12,718 nucleotides of DNA from Fidelibacterota bacterium UBA7303 (lineage in GTDB: Bacteria > Fidelibacterota > Marinisomatia > Marinisomatales > UBA1611): the NCBI GenBank assembly GCA_002471805.1, contig DKQR01000225.1, forward strand, positions 1-12,718, in the 5' to 3' direction. Positions 6,679 to 12,718 of this stretch are shown piece by piece. The translations under genes and the position numbers were made by a program. A model generated the notes under the pieces. The model was not told where the DNA came from and searched no databases. It was given only the letters and a program-made list of their open reading frames with translations. The number at the start of each line of letters is the position of its first letter. The first letter of the stretch is position 1.

Positions 6679-7701
6679 TTATCGCGTAGGTTTTGATCCT
6701 TGGATTTTATTGATTATGGTGAGATTACCTGTGGAGCCATCAATATCACAAACATACCAATATCTGCCACTGCCTTCACTTGGGATAGAAATAGTAGTGG
6801 CATTACAATCAGGATTATCATAGATATTAATCTGTGCTTCAGAACTAGTTAGTTTGGAACCTCCGGAGTAGTTATATATATAATATACATAAATACCTTC
6901 AAATGCCTGCTTGATGGTAATAGTCTCAGGTCCATAACCATTTGTATCATCTGTATCCAATATCACATAAGGTGCGGCTGTGGGATTACCGCGATTAAGA
7001 TAGCTAATATGATATGATGACCCCTCAATTTCAGGCGTAAGGAGATGAGAATCTAGATCCTGCGGTTTCGCTCCCCAGTTAAGAACGAATCGAATTTCTC
7101 CCGGATCCGGTATTGGACTCATTGAAAAATTATATGTAAACGTCTGATGGGGGGAATTATCCGGAAGAGTGAAATGGCCGGTAAATGGACAAAATTCGTT
7201 AACTGATCCTGAAGTTTCATGGTCTCCTTCGGGAACATATTGAATGATATAAATACCGTTTTCATCTGTAACTGCGGAGAGATCAGAAATTGTAATTGCA
7301 ACTTCTGGAATTGGGTTTCTATTGACAGCGTTGGTTACCTTTCCAGAAACATGAACACTGTTTGAAGGTCCAACAATAATTGTAACAGTTGCCACATCGG
7401 AAGCACCATAATTATCTGTGACCCTGCAGGAAATAAAATATATTCCATATTCCATAGGCGCAGTCCACACTGCAGAATCTTTAATTACTGAAAAAGAACC
7501 GCTGGAAGATTCCCATGAGTATGCCAACGGATCTTTATCTTCGTCCTGGGCTACACATTTCAATGATAAAAGCCCACCTGCTTCTACCAAAGAATCACTG
7601 GTATTAAGTGATAGAATTTCTACTGGGCCATTCATTCTTTCACAGCTAAATATGAATAATATGATAAAAAAGATATGAATTGGATGAAAAATGATTTTCA
7701 T
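6679..7701 (-). CDS. PKD-domain lipoprotein with carboxypeptidase-regulatory-like and YfaP/DUF2135-like domains
   Basis: 340 residues from the ATG at 7701. Five codons upstream is another ATG (7716), but the 7701 start aligns with both paralogues. The signal peptide ends at a lipobox (I-F-S-C20), so this is a predicted lipoprotein. Residues 20-110 are the constant PKD/Ig-like module shared with the two genes upstream, including C49, W63 and C92. Residues about 117-185 (V-S-G-K-V-T-N-A, then T-D-E-N-G-I-Y) resemble the carboxypeptidase regulatory-like fold. Residues about 191-335 match the YfaP/DUF2135 type: G-E-I-R-F-V-L-N-W, D-L-D-S-H-L, then I-L-D-T-D-D-T-N-G-Y-G-P-E. That family is of unclear function and is usually periplasmic or surface-located. 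This is the last gene of the array. It likely serves as a surface binding or scaffold protein, which is an inference. Confidence 0.78.
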   Translation of the reverse strand: MKIIFHPIHIFFIILFIFSCERMNGPVEILSLNTSDSLVEAGGLLSLKCVAQDEDKDPLAYSWESSSGSFSVIKDSAVWTAPMEYGIYFISCRVTDNYGASDVATVTIIVGPSNSVHVSGKVTNAVNRNPIPEVAITISDLSAVTDENGIYIIQYVPEGDHETSGSVNEFCPFTGHFTLPDNSPHQTFTYNFSMSPIPDPGEIRFVLNWGAKPQDLDSHLLTPEIEGSSYHISYLNRGNPTAAPYVILDTDDTNGYGPETITIKQAFEGIYVYYIYNYSGGSKLTSSEAQINIYDNPDCNATTISIPSEGSGRYWYVCDIDGSTGNLTIINKIQGSKPTR

Positions 7702-7774
7702 AGGATTGTTATACACACAATGATAATGTTTTATATAAATCGCATAAATGAATATTTAAAATAAATAGATTAAT
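7376..7774 (-). repeat. Lipoprotein cassette repeat R1 (constant module plus upstream flank)
   Basis: About 400 bases nearly identical to 8352-8748 and, over its coding part, to 9512-9864. It covers the constant lipoprotein front (signal peptide plus PKD/Ig-like domain) and continues without a break through the intergenic gap upstream, where TTTTATATAA and TAAATGAAT are shared with R2. Similarity ends sharply where the variable C-terminal domain begins. Confidence 0.8.
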
Positions 7775-7778
7775 CACA

Positions 7779-8675
7779 CTAGGGTGCTATGAGTTTTAAT
7801 TTAATCTCATAATATGCATCTACATGGTATTGACCATCGTTTGTTGTAAAGTCTATAATCAAAGTATGTGGACCGGGATCCAATGATTTTGGACTAGCAG
7901 GATTTACTGCAACTGAATCGGATGCACAACCTAGGCCACCGCCAGGAGCATGCCCATCACCAATAACGACTCCATCCAATTCAAATTTAATTAAATCATA
8001 ACCAGCTGACTCAGCTTCGCCAATTCCCGAAAATTCTAACTCCAAAGTAATAGGTTCAGAGCCAGTCACTTGTATATTTGCTATGGCTGTTCCATTTTGA
8101 GTTTTAGAATTATTTCCACCACAATTAGCACTATCCTCTACTTTGAATTGAAGAGATTGGGAAATTGAATTTTCTGTTTTATCCTGTATTGTTACATTCC
8201 ATCCATAATCTGCATTTTCTATACTACCATCCCAATAATCGGTTATTCCTGTATTATTTTCATTTGATGAATTTGTACCATTTAATAATCCATCATCAGT
8301 TAATGTCCATTCTAGACCATTCACGGGGACAGGACTAGATGGATTTACATCAATGGTAACAGTTGCGACATCGGAAGCACCATAATTATCTGTGACCCTG
8401 CAGGAAATAAAATATATTCCAAATTCCATTGGCGCAGTCCAGACTGCAGAATCTTTAATTACTGAAAAAGATCCACTGGAAGATTCCCATGAGTATACCA
8501 AGGGATCTTTGTCTTGATCCTGGGCTATACATTTTAACGATATTATCCCGCCTGCTTCTACCAAAGAATCACTGGTATTAAGTGATAGAATTTCTACGGG
8601 ACCATTCATTCTTTCGCAGCTCCATATGAATAATATGACAAAAAAGAGGAGAATTGCATGAACAACGATTTTCAT
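7779..8675 (-). CDS. PKD-domain lipoprotein with unknown beta-rich C-terminal domain
   Basis: 298 residues. The signal peptide ends at a lipobox (I-W-S-C20), and residues 20-110 are the constant PKD/Ig-like module (C49, W63, C92). This copy is closest to its downstream neighbour, with only about six differences over 88 residues. I do not recognise the C-terminal part (about 111-298). It is acidic, rich in Gly, Asn and Ser, and appears to be all beta strand. It contains W-D-G, the glycine-rich G-D-G-H-A-P-G-G-G-L-G-C, and P-G-P-H-T-L-I-I-D-F near the end, a pattern reminiscent of carbohydrate-binding or adhesin-type beta-sandwiches. It has no sequence relation to the tails of the other two copies. 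There is no Shine-Dalgarno sequence; the ATG is preceded by a leftover of a neighbouring gene's 3' end. Confidence 0.72.
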   Translation of the reverse strand: MKIVVHAILLFFVILFIWSCERMNGPVEILSLNTSDSLVEAGGIISLKCIAQDQDKDPLVYSWESSSGSFSVIKDSAVWTAPMEFGIYFISCRVTDNYGASDVATVTIDVNPSSPVPVNGLEWTLTDDGLLNGTNSSNENNTGITDYWDGSIENADYGWNVTIQDKTENSISQSLQFKVEDSANCGGNNSKTQNGTAIANIQVTGSEPITLELEFSGIGEAESAGYDLIKFELDGVVIGDGHAPGGGLGCASDSVAVNPASPKSLDPGPHTLIIDFTTNDGQYHVDAYYEIKLKLIAP

Positions 8676-8748
8676 TGGACTGTTATGTTCACCATGGCAA
8701 TTTTTTATATAAGTGGCCTAAATGAATTTGTAAAGAAAATAAATTAAT
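8352..8748 (-). repeat. Lipoprotein cassette repeat R2
   Basis: Matches R1 along its whole length and R3 over the coding module plus the first 28 bases upstream of the ATG. Bases 8676-8700, read on the minus strand, still spell A-M-V-N-I-T-V-Q followed by an overlapping ATGA, copying the end of the gene at 9835-10182. That fixes the origin of the duplicated unit. Confidence 0.8.
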
Positions 8749-9838
8749 TAAATAGTATAAAACCCATATTTATCAGAGCAGTTGTTACTATGTTTTTATA
8801 ATATATTTCTGTGTCCCCATCATTTAAATCATAATCAGCACTAATTGGGTCACTATATATGGTGCTATCATTTAGTCCATTTGATCCAAAGTAATTACCT
8901 TGGCCTCCTAGGACTGCTTGAACAAAGGATTTGAATGGGTTGCTGCCGTCGTCATTTACATGGAAAATATGTCCGAAATAAGTAAGCCCTTGTGTGTTAT
9001 GGACAGTGTTGATTTTGTTTCTAAGATTTTCTATATCCGAATCATACGAATTTGTTCGGTTATCTGTATCTGAAAAAGAATTACTGTGGTATACATCGGC
9101 TGCCTCATCCTGGAATACTAAGATTACGATATTATCAGCGTATTCAAAATCTTTTCCTGCTGCTGTACTGAATCCAGTTCTAGCAATTTCGGTAAAATTC
9201 TCATCTGTAGAATACATAACTCCTTTATTTGCTAAAAATCTAAATGTTCGTTCAGAGTCTGCCTGCAGCAAATAAACATGATTATCGTATGCATCTGAAC
9301 CATTTGTAGCTTTATCGAGGTTTCCATATTTCTGTGTTGTTCCTGTAGCGTAGAAGTCCTGTAAAGTGTTTCGTAGAGATGAAGAGTCTGTATATGCTCC
9401 TGTTGCCATGTTTTGTAATGGAGAAAGTGTGCTGTTCATAGATCCTGAATTATCAAAAATAATCATGATATATGTATTAGGACTAACTACCTGCCCATTA
9501 GATGAATTGACCATAATTTTAACAGTTTCCACATCGGAAGCACCATAGTTATCTGTGACTCTGCAGGAAATAAAATATCTGCCAAATTCCATGGGAGCAG
9601 TCCACACTGCAGAATCTTTGATTACTAAAAAAGATCCACTGGTAGATTCCCATGAGTATGCCAACGGATCTTTATCTTGATCCTGGGCTATACATTTTAA
9701 CGATATTATCCCGCCTGCTTCCACAAAAGAATCGGTGGCATTAAGTGATAGAATTTCTACGGGACCATTCATTCTTTCGCATCTCCATATGAAAAATAAA
9801 ATAAAAATAAATAATCCCGTTGAGATAACAAATTTCAT
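8744..9838 (-). CDS. PKD-domain protein with VWA-like C-terminal domain; altered lipobox
   Basis: 364 residues. The first 110 are the constant front (hydrophobic signal, Cys20, PKD/Ig-like module with C49, W63, C92). Here the base before Cys20 reads Arg (I-W-R-C) where the paralogues have Ser. The C-terminal part resembles a von Willebrand factor A domain: I-M-I-I-F-D129-N-S-G-S133 is a MIDAS-type D-x-S-x-S metal site after a hydrophobic strand. N-I-V-I-L-V-F-Q-D244-E gives the later strand and acidic residue. A clear MIDAS Thr was not identified. VWA domains mediate metal-dependent protein binding, often in adhesion. The start overlaps the stop of the upstream short lipoprotein gene as ATGA, so the two are coupled. 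The region between about 160 and 225 is longer and more loop-like than in a minimal VWA domain. Confidence 0.75.
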   Translation of the reverse strand: MKFVISTGLFIFILFFIWRCERMNGPVEILSLNATDSFVEAGGIISLKCIAQDQDKDPLAYSWESTSGSFLVIKDSAVWTAPMEFGRYFISCRVTDNYGASDVETVKIMVNSSNGQVVSPNTYIMIIFDNSGSMNSTLSPLQNMATGAYTDSSSLRNTLQDFYATGTTQKYGNLDKATNGSDAYDNHVYLLQADSERTFRFLANKGVMYSTDENFTEIARTGFSTAAGKDFEYADNIVILVFQDEAADVYHSNSFSDTDNRTNSYDSDIENLRNKINTVHNTQGLTYFGHIFHVNDDGSNPFKSFVQAVLGGQGNYFGSNGLNDSTIYSDPISADYDLNDGDTEIYYKNIVTTALINMGFILFN

Positions 9839-9864
9839 TGGACTGTTACATTCACCATGGCAAT
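9512..9864 (-). repeat. Lipoprotein cassette repeat R3 (probable ancestral position)
   Basis: The constant module of the VWA-bearing gene plus the 3' end of the upstream gene. It is somewhat more diverged than R1 and R2 are from each other. Here the sequence upstream of the ATG is the functional end of a gene, whereas in R2 it is a non-coding remnant. Confidence 0.75.
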
Positions 9865-10182
9865 ATCAGTGCCGTGATCAGGGTCTTCTACAATGCAGGA
9901 TATGGAAAAAATTCCTAAGATTGCAGGCGCTGTCCAGGATGCGGTGGAACCTCCATAATCTTGTAAAATAGTTCCTGCGGCGGCATCCCAGGTATAAGTA
10001 AGGTTATCATCTTTATGACTGTCTGCTCCTTCATCATCACTTGCATTGCAGGTAAGAATAACAATGCCCCCAGGTTCTACAACTTCTGGGTCTGCTATCA
10101 GACTTTGGATGATCGGCTCGTGATTGTATCCACAACTCAAGAGAAAAAATGAAATAAATAAGGAAAAAATTTGTTTAGGCAT
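9835..10182 (-). CDS. Short PKD/Ig-like domain lipoprotein
   Basis: 115 residues: a signal peptide with a good lipobox (L-L-S-C17) followed by one PKD/Ig-like domain and nothing else. The domain is a distant relative of the constant module of the three genes below it. It shares V-E-P-G-G near 35-39, C45, the Y-T-W65 strand, W-T-A-P (83-86), and C96 followed by a D-P-D-H-G stretch. The Cys-Trp-Cys spacing is like that of an Ig fold with a core disulfide. It is the first gene of the array and overlaps the next by 4 bases (ATGA). The promoter should lie in the 188-base divergent gap before it. It is probably an envelope lipoprotein; the partner is unknown. Confidence 0.7.
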   Translation of the reverse strand: MPKQIFSLFISFFLLSCGYNHEPIIQSLIADPEVVEPGGIVILTCNASDDEGADSHKDDNLTYTWDAAAGTILQDYGGSTASWTAPAILGIFSISCIVEDPDHGTDIAMVNVTVQ

Positions 10183-10215
10183 ATTTCATCTGGAAATTTT
10201 TATCTTCTCTACTAT

Positions 10216-10233
10216 TAAATGAATAATCATTTA
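10216..10233. promoter_or_regulatory. AT-rich palindrome in the divergent intergenic gap
   Basis: TAAATGA and TCATTTA form a perfect 7-bp inverted repeat around the 4 bases ATAA. It lies about 35 bases upstream of the short lipoprotein gene, where an operator for that operon could sit. The composition is AT-only apart from one G and one C, so chance is a real alternative. Confidence 0.25.
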
Positions 10234-10357
10234 TAGAAAATTTACTAACATGATTTTTTTAATTAACAAATAAAAACAGGAATGAAAAACTCCATAATAA
10301 ATTGTTAATTCTTTGTAATCTTTGCACTCATTATTAAAACACAAACTATTTATTATA

Positions 10358-10365
10358 GGGAGGAA
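10358..10365 (+). promoter_or_regulatory. Strong ribosome binding site selecting a TTG start
   Basis: GGGAGGAA lies 5 bases before the TTG at 10371. It decides this unusual start for the aldo/keto reductase, whose family N-terminus (M-N-Y-R-x-L-G-x-S-G) begins exactly there. Confidence 0.75.
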
Positions 10366-10370
10366 TAGCA

Positions 10371-11342
10371 TTGAACTATAGGCAACTCGGCCGATCAGGA
10401 TTAAAGGTCAGTGAATTTTCCTATGGTTCCTGGGTCACCTTCTCCTTCCAGTTAGGGGTAGATGAGGCGGCTGCTATGATGAAAACCGCCTTTGATCACG
10501 GGGTGAATTTTTTTGATAATGCCGAAGTCTATGCCAACGGTGAGTCTGAGATTATCATGGGCCAGGCTCTGAAAAAATTGGGCCTTTCCCGGGATATATT
10601 TATTGTTTCCAGCAAGGTATTCTGGGGTGGTGAAAGGCCCACACAGCAGGGCTTAAGCCATAAACACATTATTGATGCCTGTCATGGAGCCCTTGAGCGG
10701 CTGCAGGTGGATTATTTAGACCTGTATTTCTGTCACCGCCCAGACCCGGAGACGCCCATAGAGGAAACTGTCCGGGCCATGCATACTTTGATCATGCAGG
10801 GCAAGGTCTGCTACTGGGGCACTTCGGAATGGTCTGTTGGTCAGATCGAAGAAGCTTACACCATTGCCAGGGAAATGGGCTTAACACCACCCACTATGGA
10901 ACAGCCTGAGTATAATATGTTCAACCGGGTAAAACTGGAACAGGAATACCTGCCCCTATTCGAAAAAGAACAGCTGGGCACCACAATATGGAGCCCTCTC
11001 TGTTCCGGTTTGCTTACCGGGAAATACATGGATGGGGAACCACAGGGCACACGAACAAGCCTGAAAAACTATAAATTTATTAAGGATCAGTTTGAATCAG
11101 ATGAATTTATCCAGCGACATGAACAGGTCAGACAGCTCCATAGCCTGGCTCAGGAAGCGGGGCTCCCCCTTGTGAATATGGCTCTGGGCTGGTGCCTGAA
11201 GAATCCGAATGTCAGTTCAGTGATCCTGGGCGCTTCCAGGCCCGAGCAACTCAAGCAAAACCTGAAAACAGAAGAATATATGTCAACTATTGATGATAGT
11301 TTGATGGCCAGAATTGAAACTATTCTTGATAACAGGCCCTAG
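10371..11342 (+). CDS. Aldo/keto reductase, Kv-beta/YghZ-like
   Basis: 323 residues, full length for the family. A cytosolic NADPH-dependent reductase with a (beta/alpha)8 barrel. The N-terminal hairpin has R-x-L-G-R-S-G-L-K-V-S. The catalytic tetrad is visible as D49 (in F-F-D-N-A-E-V-Y), Y54, K82 (S-S-K-V-F-W-G-G) and H122 (Y-F-C-H-R-P-D-P). W-G-T-S-E-W-S (about 149-155) and P-E-Y-N-M-F are typical of the AKR6 group, which contains the potassium-channel beta subunits and YghZ-type methylglyoxal reductases. The C-terminal cofactor segment S-V-I-L-G-A-S-R-P-E-Q-L is present. The start is TTG, supported by a strong ribosome binding site. The natural substrate cannot be told. The next gene begins at the base after the stop. 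Confidence 0.93.
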   Translation: MNYRQLGRSGLKVSEFSYGSWVTFSFQLGVDEAAAMMKTAFDHGVNFFDNAEVYANGESEIIMGQALKKLGLSRDIFIVSSKVFWGGERPTQQGLSHKHIIDACHGALERLQVDYLDLYFCHRPDPETPIEETVRAMHTLIMQGKVCYWGTSEWSVGQIEEAYTIAREMGLTPPTMEQPEYNMFNRVKLEQEYLPLFEKEQLGTTIWSPLCSGLLTGKYMDGEPQGTRTSLKNYKFIKDQFESDEFIQRHEQVRQLHSLAQEAGLPLVNMALGWCLKNPNVSSVILGASRPEQLKQNLKTEEYMSTIDDSLMARIETILDNRP

Positions 11343-11702
11343 GTGAACCGGAGCTGGAAAAAAATCTTCTTGTTTATTTGGCTGGTAATACCTGCAGCCC
11401 TGTCCTCGACGCCGGATTCGTTGCAGACAACACCTAATCATGACCCCTGGCTGGCCTACGATAAGGTACTCCATTTCGGCATCAGCTGCTCCCTGGTTCT
11501 CAGCACTCAGTATGTTTTGGAAAATACACTGAATATAGACCGGGAGACTGCCCTTCCTGCAGGTATAACTGTTTCTGCAGCGAATGGTGTTATAAAGGAA
11601 TACTGGGATAAAAAGACGGGCAGTTTTTTCAGCAGGCGTGATTTAATCGCTGATGCTGCCGGGATACTTGTCGGGGTGCTGATCATTTTTATGGGCAATT
11701 AA
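11343..11702 (+). CDS. YfiM/DUF2279-like membrane protein
   Basis: 119 residues from a GTG placed directly after the stop of the reductase gene, so translation is probably coupled; AGG at 11334-11336 may help. An N-terminal hydrophobic signal (about 7-22) is followed by D-K-V-L-H-F near 40-45, the glycine/serine-rich segment ending K-E-Y-W-D near 90, and F-S-R-R-D-L-I-A-D-A-A-G-I near 101-113. This D-K-x-x-H-F ... K-E-x-x-D ... D-x-x-x-D-x-x-G series is the signature of the YfiM/DUF2279 family of small envelope proteins. No lipobox is present, in contrast to YfiM itself. A C-terminal hydrophobic stretch may be a membrane segment. Function is unknown. Confidence 0.72.
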   Translation: MNRSWKKIFLFIWLVIPAALSSTPDSLQTTPNHDPWLAYDKVLHFGISCSLVLSTQYVLENTLNIDRETALPAGITVSAANGVIKEYWDKKTGSFFSRRDLIADAAGILVGVLIIFMGN

Positions 11703-11736
11703 CCATGCCTGACAACTTTTTTGAAAATCTTCCGCT

Positions 11737-11826
11737 GTGAAAAAAATTCTGATTCGACTGATCATAGCTACATTACTGATCTTTCTTCTGGGTATTTATC
11801 TGGCGGTCTGGACCACCCATTTATAA
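11737..11826 (+). CDS. Possible 29-residue single-pass membrane peptide
   Basis: GTG start, then K-K-I-L-I-R and a continuous hydrophobic run ending Y-L-A-V-W-T-T-H-L. It reads like a complete single transmembrane segment with a basic N-terminus, or the surviving N-terminal signal anchor of a lost gene. The GTG overlaps the stop of an 11-codon ORF (11705-11740) as GTGA, and the next ORF's GTG begins 2 bases after this stop. No Shine-Dalgarno sequence is present. Evidence is composition and overlap only. Confidence 0.3.
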   Translation: MKKILIRLIIATLLIFLLGIYLAVWTTHL

Positions 11827-11828
11827 CC

Positions 11829-12014
11829 GTGGTTTCGCCACTAAAAAAAATTATTGTATTAATTCTATGGATGGCTGTTTCTGCCTTTCTGGTCGTCGGC
11901 AGTCATAAATTATTTGGCCTACCTGATGAAGTAGCTGGTAGCCTCTATTTTATCACCATTGGAATTACTGTATCCAGTGTTTTAAATTATTACAAGAAAC
12001 GAGAATCCGTATAA
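11829..12014 (+). CDS. Small two-helix membrane protein, unknown
   Basis: 61 residues from the GTG at 11829. It has P-L-K-K then a hydrophobic helix (about 7-24), a polar turn G-L-P-D-E-V-A, a second hydrophobic helix (about 36-52), and a basic tail Y-Y-K-K-R-E. The frame is open back to a TTG at 11721, giving 97 residues. That extra N-terminus is hydrophilic, has no family look, and runs across the membrane-peptide frame, so I prefer the short start. Neither start has a Shine-Dalgarno sequence. I do not recognise the family. Confidence 0.45.
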   Translation: MVSPLKKIIVLILWMAVSAFLVVGSHKLFGLPDEVAGSLYFITIGITVSSVLNYYKKRESV

Positions 12015-12093
12015 TTAGATCACATTCATGGCATTAAATAAGGCAATTTTCATAGTCATTTTTATAATAGTAGAGAGCAATTTTGCCCAGGTT

Positions 12094-12100
12094 AAGGAGA
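12094..12100 (+). promoter_or_regulatory. Ribosome binding site fixing the MsrB start
   Basis: AAGGAGA lies 5 bases before the ATG at 12106. It supports a cytosolic MsrB start over the upstream in-frame ATG at 12028, which has no such sequence. Confidence 0.75.
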
Positions 12101-12105
12101 ATACT

Positions 12106-12522
12106 ATGACCCAGGAAAAAGAAAAAAGAACGGAAAAGGAATGGCAGGAAACGTTAACCCCAGAACAGTACCGTATCCTGCGGGAGAAAGGTACAGAGAG
12201 GGCTTTTACGGGCAAATACGATAAATATTTTGAAAAGGGAACTTATACCTGTGCCGGGTGCAGTACCCCATTGTTTGAATCTGAAACCAAATATGATTCC
12301 GGATGCGGCTGGCCTGCCTTTTATCAGTCCCTTCCGGAGAGCATCGATGAAACTCCCGATCACAGCTTTGGCCGGGTGCGTACCGAAATTACCTGCAGCA
12401 AATGTGATGGCCACCTAGGTCATGTGTTTACTGACGGTCCTAAGCCCACCGGACTGCGTTATTGTGTCAATTCTGTTTCCCTGGATTTTATCTCTCCTGA
12501 TAATAAGGAGAATCCAGAGTGA
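12106..12522 (+). CDS. msrB: Peptide-methionine (R)-S-oxide reductase
   Basis: 138 residues. It repairs oxidised methionine by reducing the R-sulfoxide with thioredoxin as donor. The two zinc-binding CxxC pairs are C49-A-G-C52 and C97-S-K-C100. The catalytic residue is C120 in G-L-R-Y-C-V-N-S. C67 in Y-D-S-G-C-G-W-P-A-F sits where the resolving cysteine usually lies. G-H-V-F-x-D-G-P is also present. The family core is complete. The frame is open to an ATG at 12028 that would add 26 residues resembling a signal peptide, but the strong ribosome binding site marks 12106. The stop overlaps the next start by 4 bases (GTGA), so MsrB and the cold-shock protein are coupled. Confidence 0.95.
   Translation: MTQEKEKRTEKEWQETLTPEQYRILREKGTERAFTGKYDKYFEKGTYTCAGCSTPLFESETKYDSGCGWPAFYQSLPESIDETPDHSFGRVRTEITCSKCDGHLGHVFTDGPKPTGLRYCVNSVSLDFISPDNKENPE
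12505..12510 (+). promoter_or_regulatory. Ribosome binding site of the cold-shock gene
   Basis: AAGGAG inside the last codons of msrB, 8 bases before the GTG at 12519. It confirms that GTG as the start. Confidence 0.65.
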
Positions 12523-12718
12523 AAAAAGGAGTTGTAAAGGAATACAATCCTGAAAAAGGTTTCGGGTTTATCACAGGCCAGAACGGAGAAGATTATTTTG
12601 TTCATGTAAGCGGCCTGCGGGAGCACTTGAAAGGGAAAGGTCTTCGGACCGGTCAAACCGTATCTTTTGATGTAGATTTTGGAATGAGAGGCGACAAGGC
12701 GATCAATGTTCGCCTGGG
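12519..12718 (+). CDS. Cold-shock domain protein, 3' end cut by the window
   Basis: The first 66 codons of a small nucleic-acid-binding protein. The RNP1 motif K-G-F-G-F-I-T (about 13-19) and RNP2-like motif D-Y-F-V-H-V-S (about 25-31) are both present on a five-stranded OB fold. They bind single-stranded RNA or DNA, usually to melt RNA structure. The usual K-W-F-N before RNP1 is replaced by K-E-Y-N, so the first aromatic Trp is missing. The GTG start overlaps the msrB stop as GTGA. Total length is unknown because the frame runs off the end, but nearly all of a typical 65-70-residue protein is already visible. Confidence 0.88.
   Translation, partial: MKKGVVKEYNPEKGFGFITGQNGEDYFVHVSGLREHLKGKGLRTGQTVSFDVDFGMRGDKAINVRL

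Noticed and set aside
6679..10182. Whole lipoprotein array as a phage, transposon or CRISPR-like repeat region
   Set aside because: No transposase, integrase, terminal inverted repeats or short spaced repeats. The repeats are coding modules with intact reading frames.
11721..11828. TTG at 11721 as start of the small membrane protein
   Set aside because: The added 36 residues are hydrophilic, without homology cues, and cross a frame that encodes a clean hydrophobic segment; no ribosome binding site.

Overview
The window looks like a chromosome segment from an uncultured diderm (Gram-negative) bacterium. Evidence for this is a type IV pilin gene cluster, several lipobox signal peptides of the outer-membrane-lipoprotein kind, and a YfiM-like membrane protein. 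Base composition is moderate to AT-rich, and the intergenic gaps and lipoprotein genes are the most AT-rich parts. A marine or sediment lineage of the FCB/Marinimicrobia kind would fit the gene styles, but that is only an impression. I see no tRNA, rRNA, CRISPR array, transposase or phage gene.

Layout. (1) 181-4734, plus strand: six genes of a type IV pilus / MSHA-like pseudopilin cluster. It holds a major-type prepilin, a paralogue of it that has lost the prepilin cleavage motif, then FimT/GspH-like, PilV/MshD-like, PilW/MshO-like and PilX/MshP-like minor pilins. The last four overlap or abut tightly and are probably translationally coupled. Two strong hairpin + T-tract elements (921-948 and 1701-1724) separate the first three genes, and each runs straight into the next start codon. 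Two of the minor pilins carry the same LamG/concanavalin-like domain, once inserted inside the pilin domain and once fused at the C-terminus. (2) 4875-6653, plus: a Na+/phosphate cotransporter with a PhoU-like tail. (3) 6679-10182, minus: a four-gene lipoprotein array. A short lipoprotein with one PKD/Ig-like domain is followed by three longer genes. Those three share an almost identical N-terminus (signal peptide plus PKD/Ig-like domain) but have unrelated C-termini: a VWA-like domain, an unknown beta-rich domain, and a carboxypeptidase-regulatory-like + YfaP/DUF2135-like pair. (4) 10371-12718, plus: a housekeeping run with an aldo/keto reductase, a YfiM-like protein, small membrane ORFs, MsrB, and a cold-shock protein cut by the window end.

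The most noteworthy parts are the lipoprotein array and the pilin cluster. The array is a constant-front / variable-back cassette set, built from a repeat of about 0.4 kb that includes a fossil of the preceding gene's 3' end. In the pilin cluster, a lectin-like domain has been installed in two different minor pilins, suggesting pilus-tip subunits with binding function. Both regions point to surface-exposed, possibly adhesive, diversifying proteins. All function calls rest on reading motifs by eye; no database search was possible.
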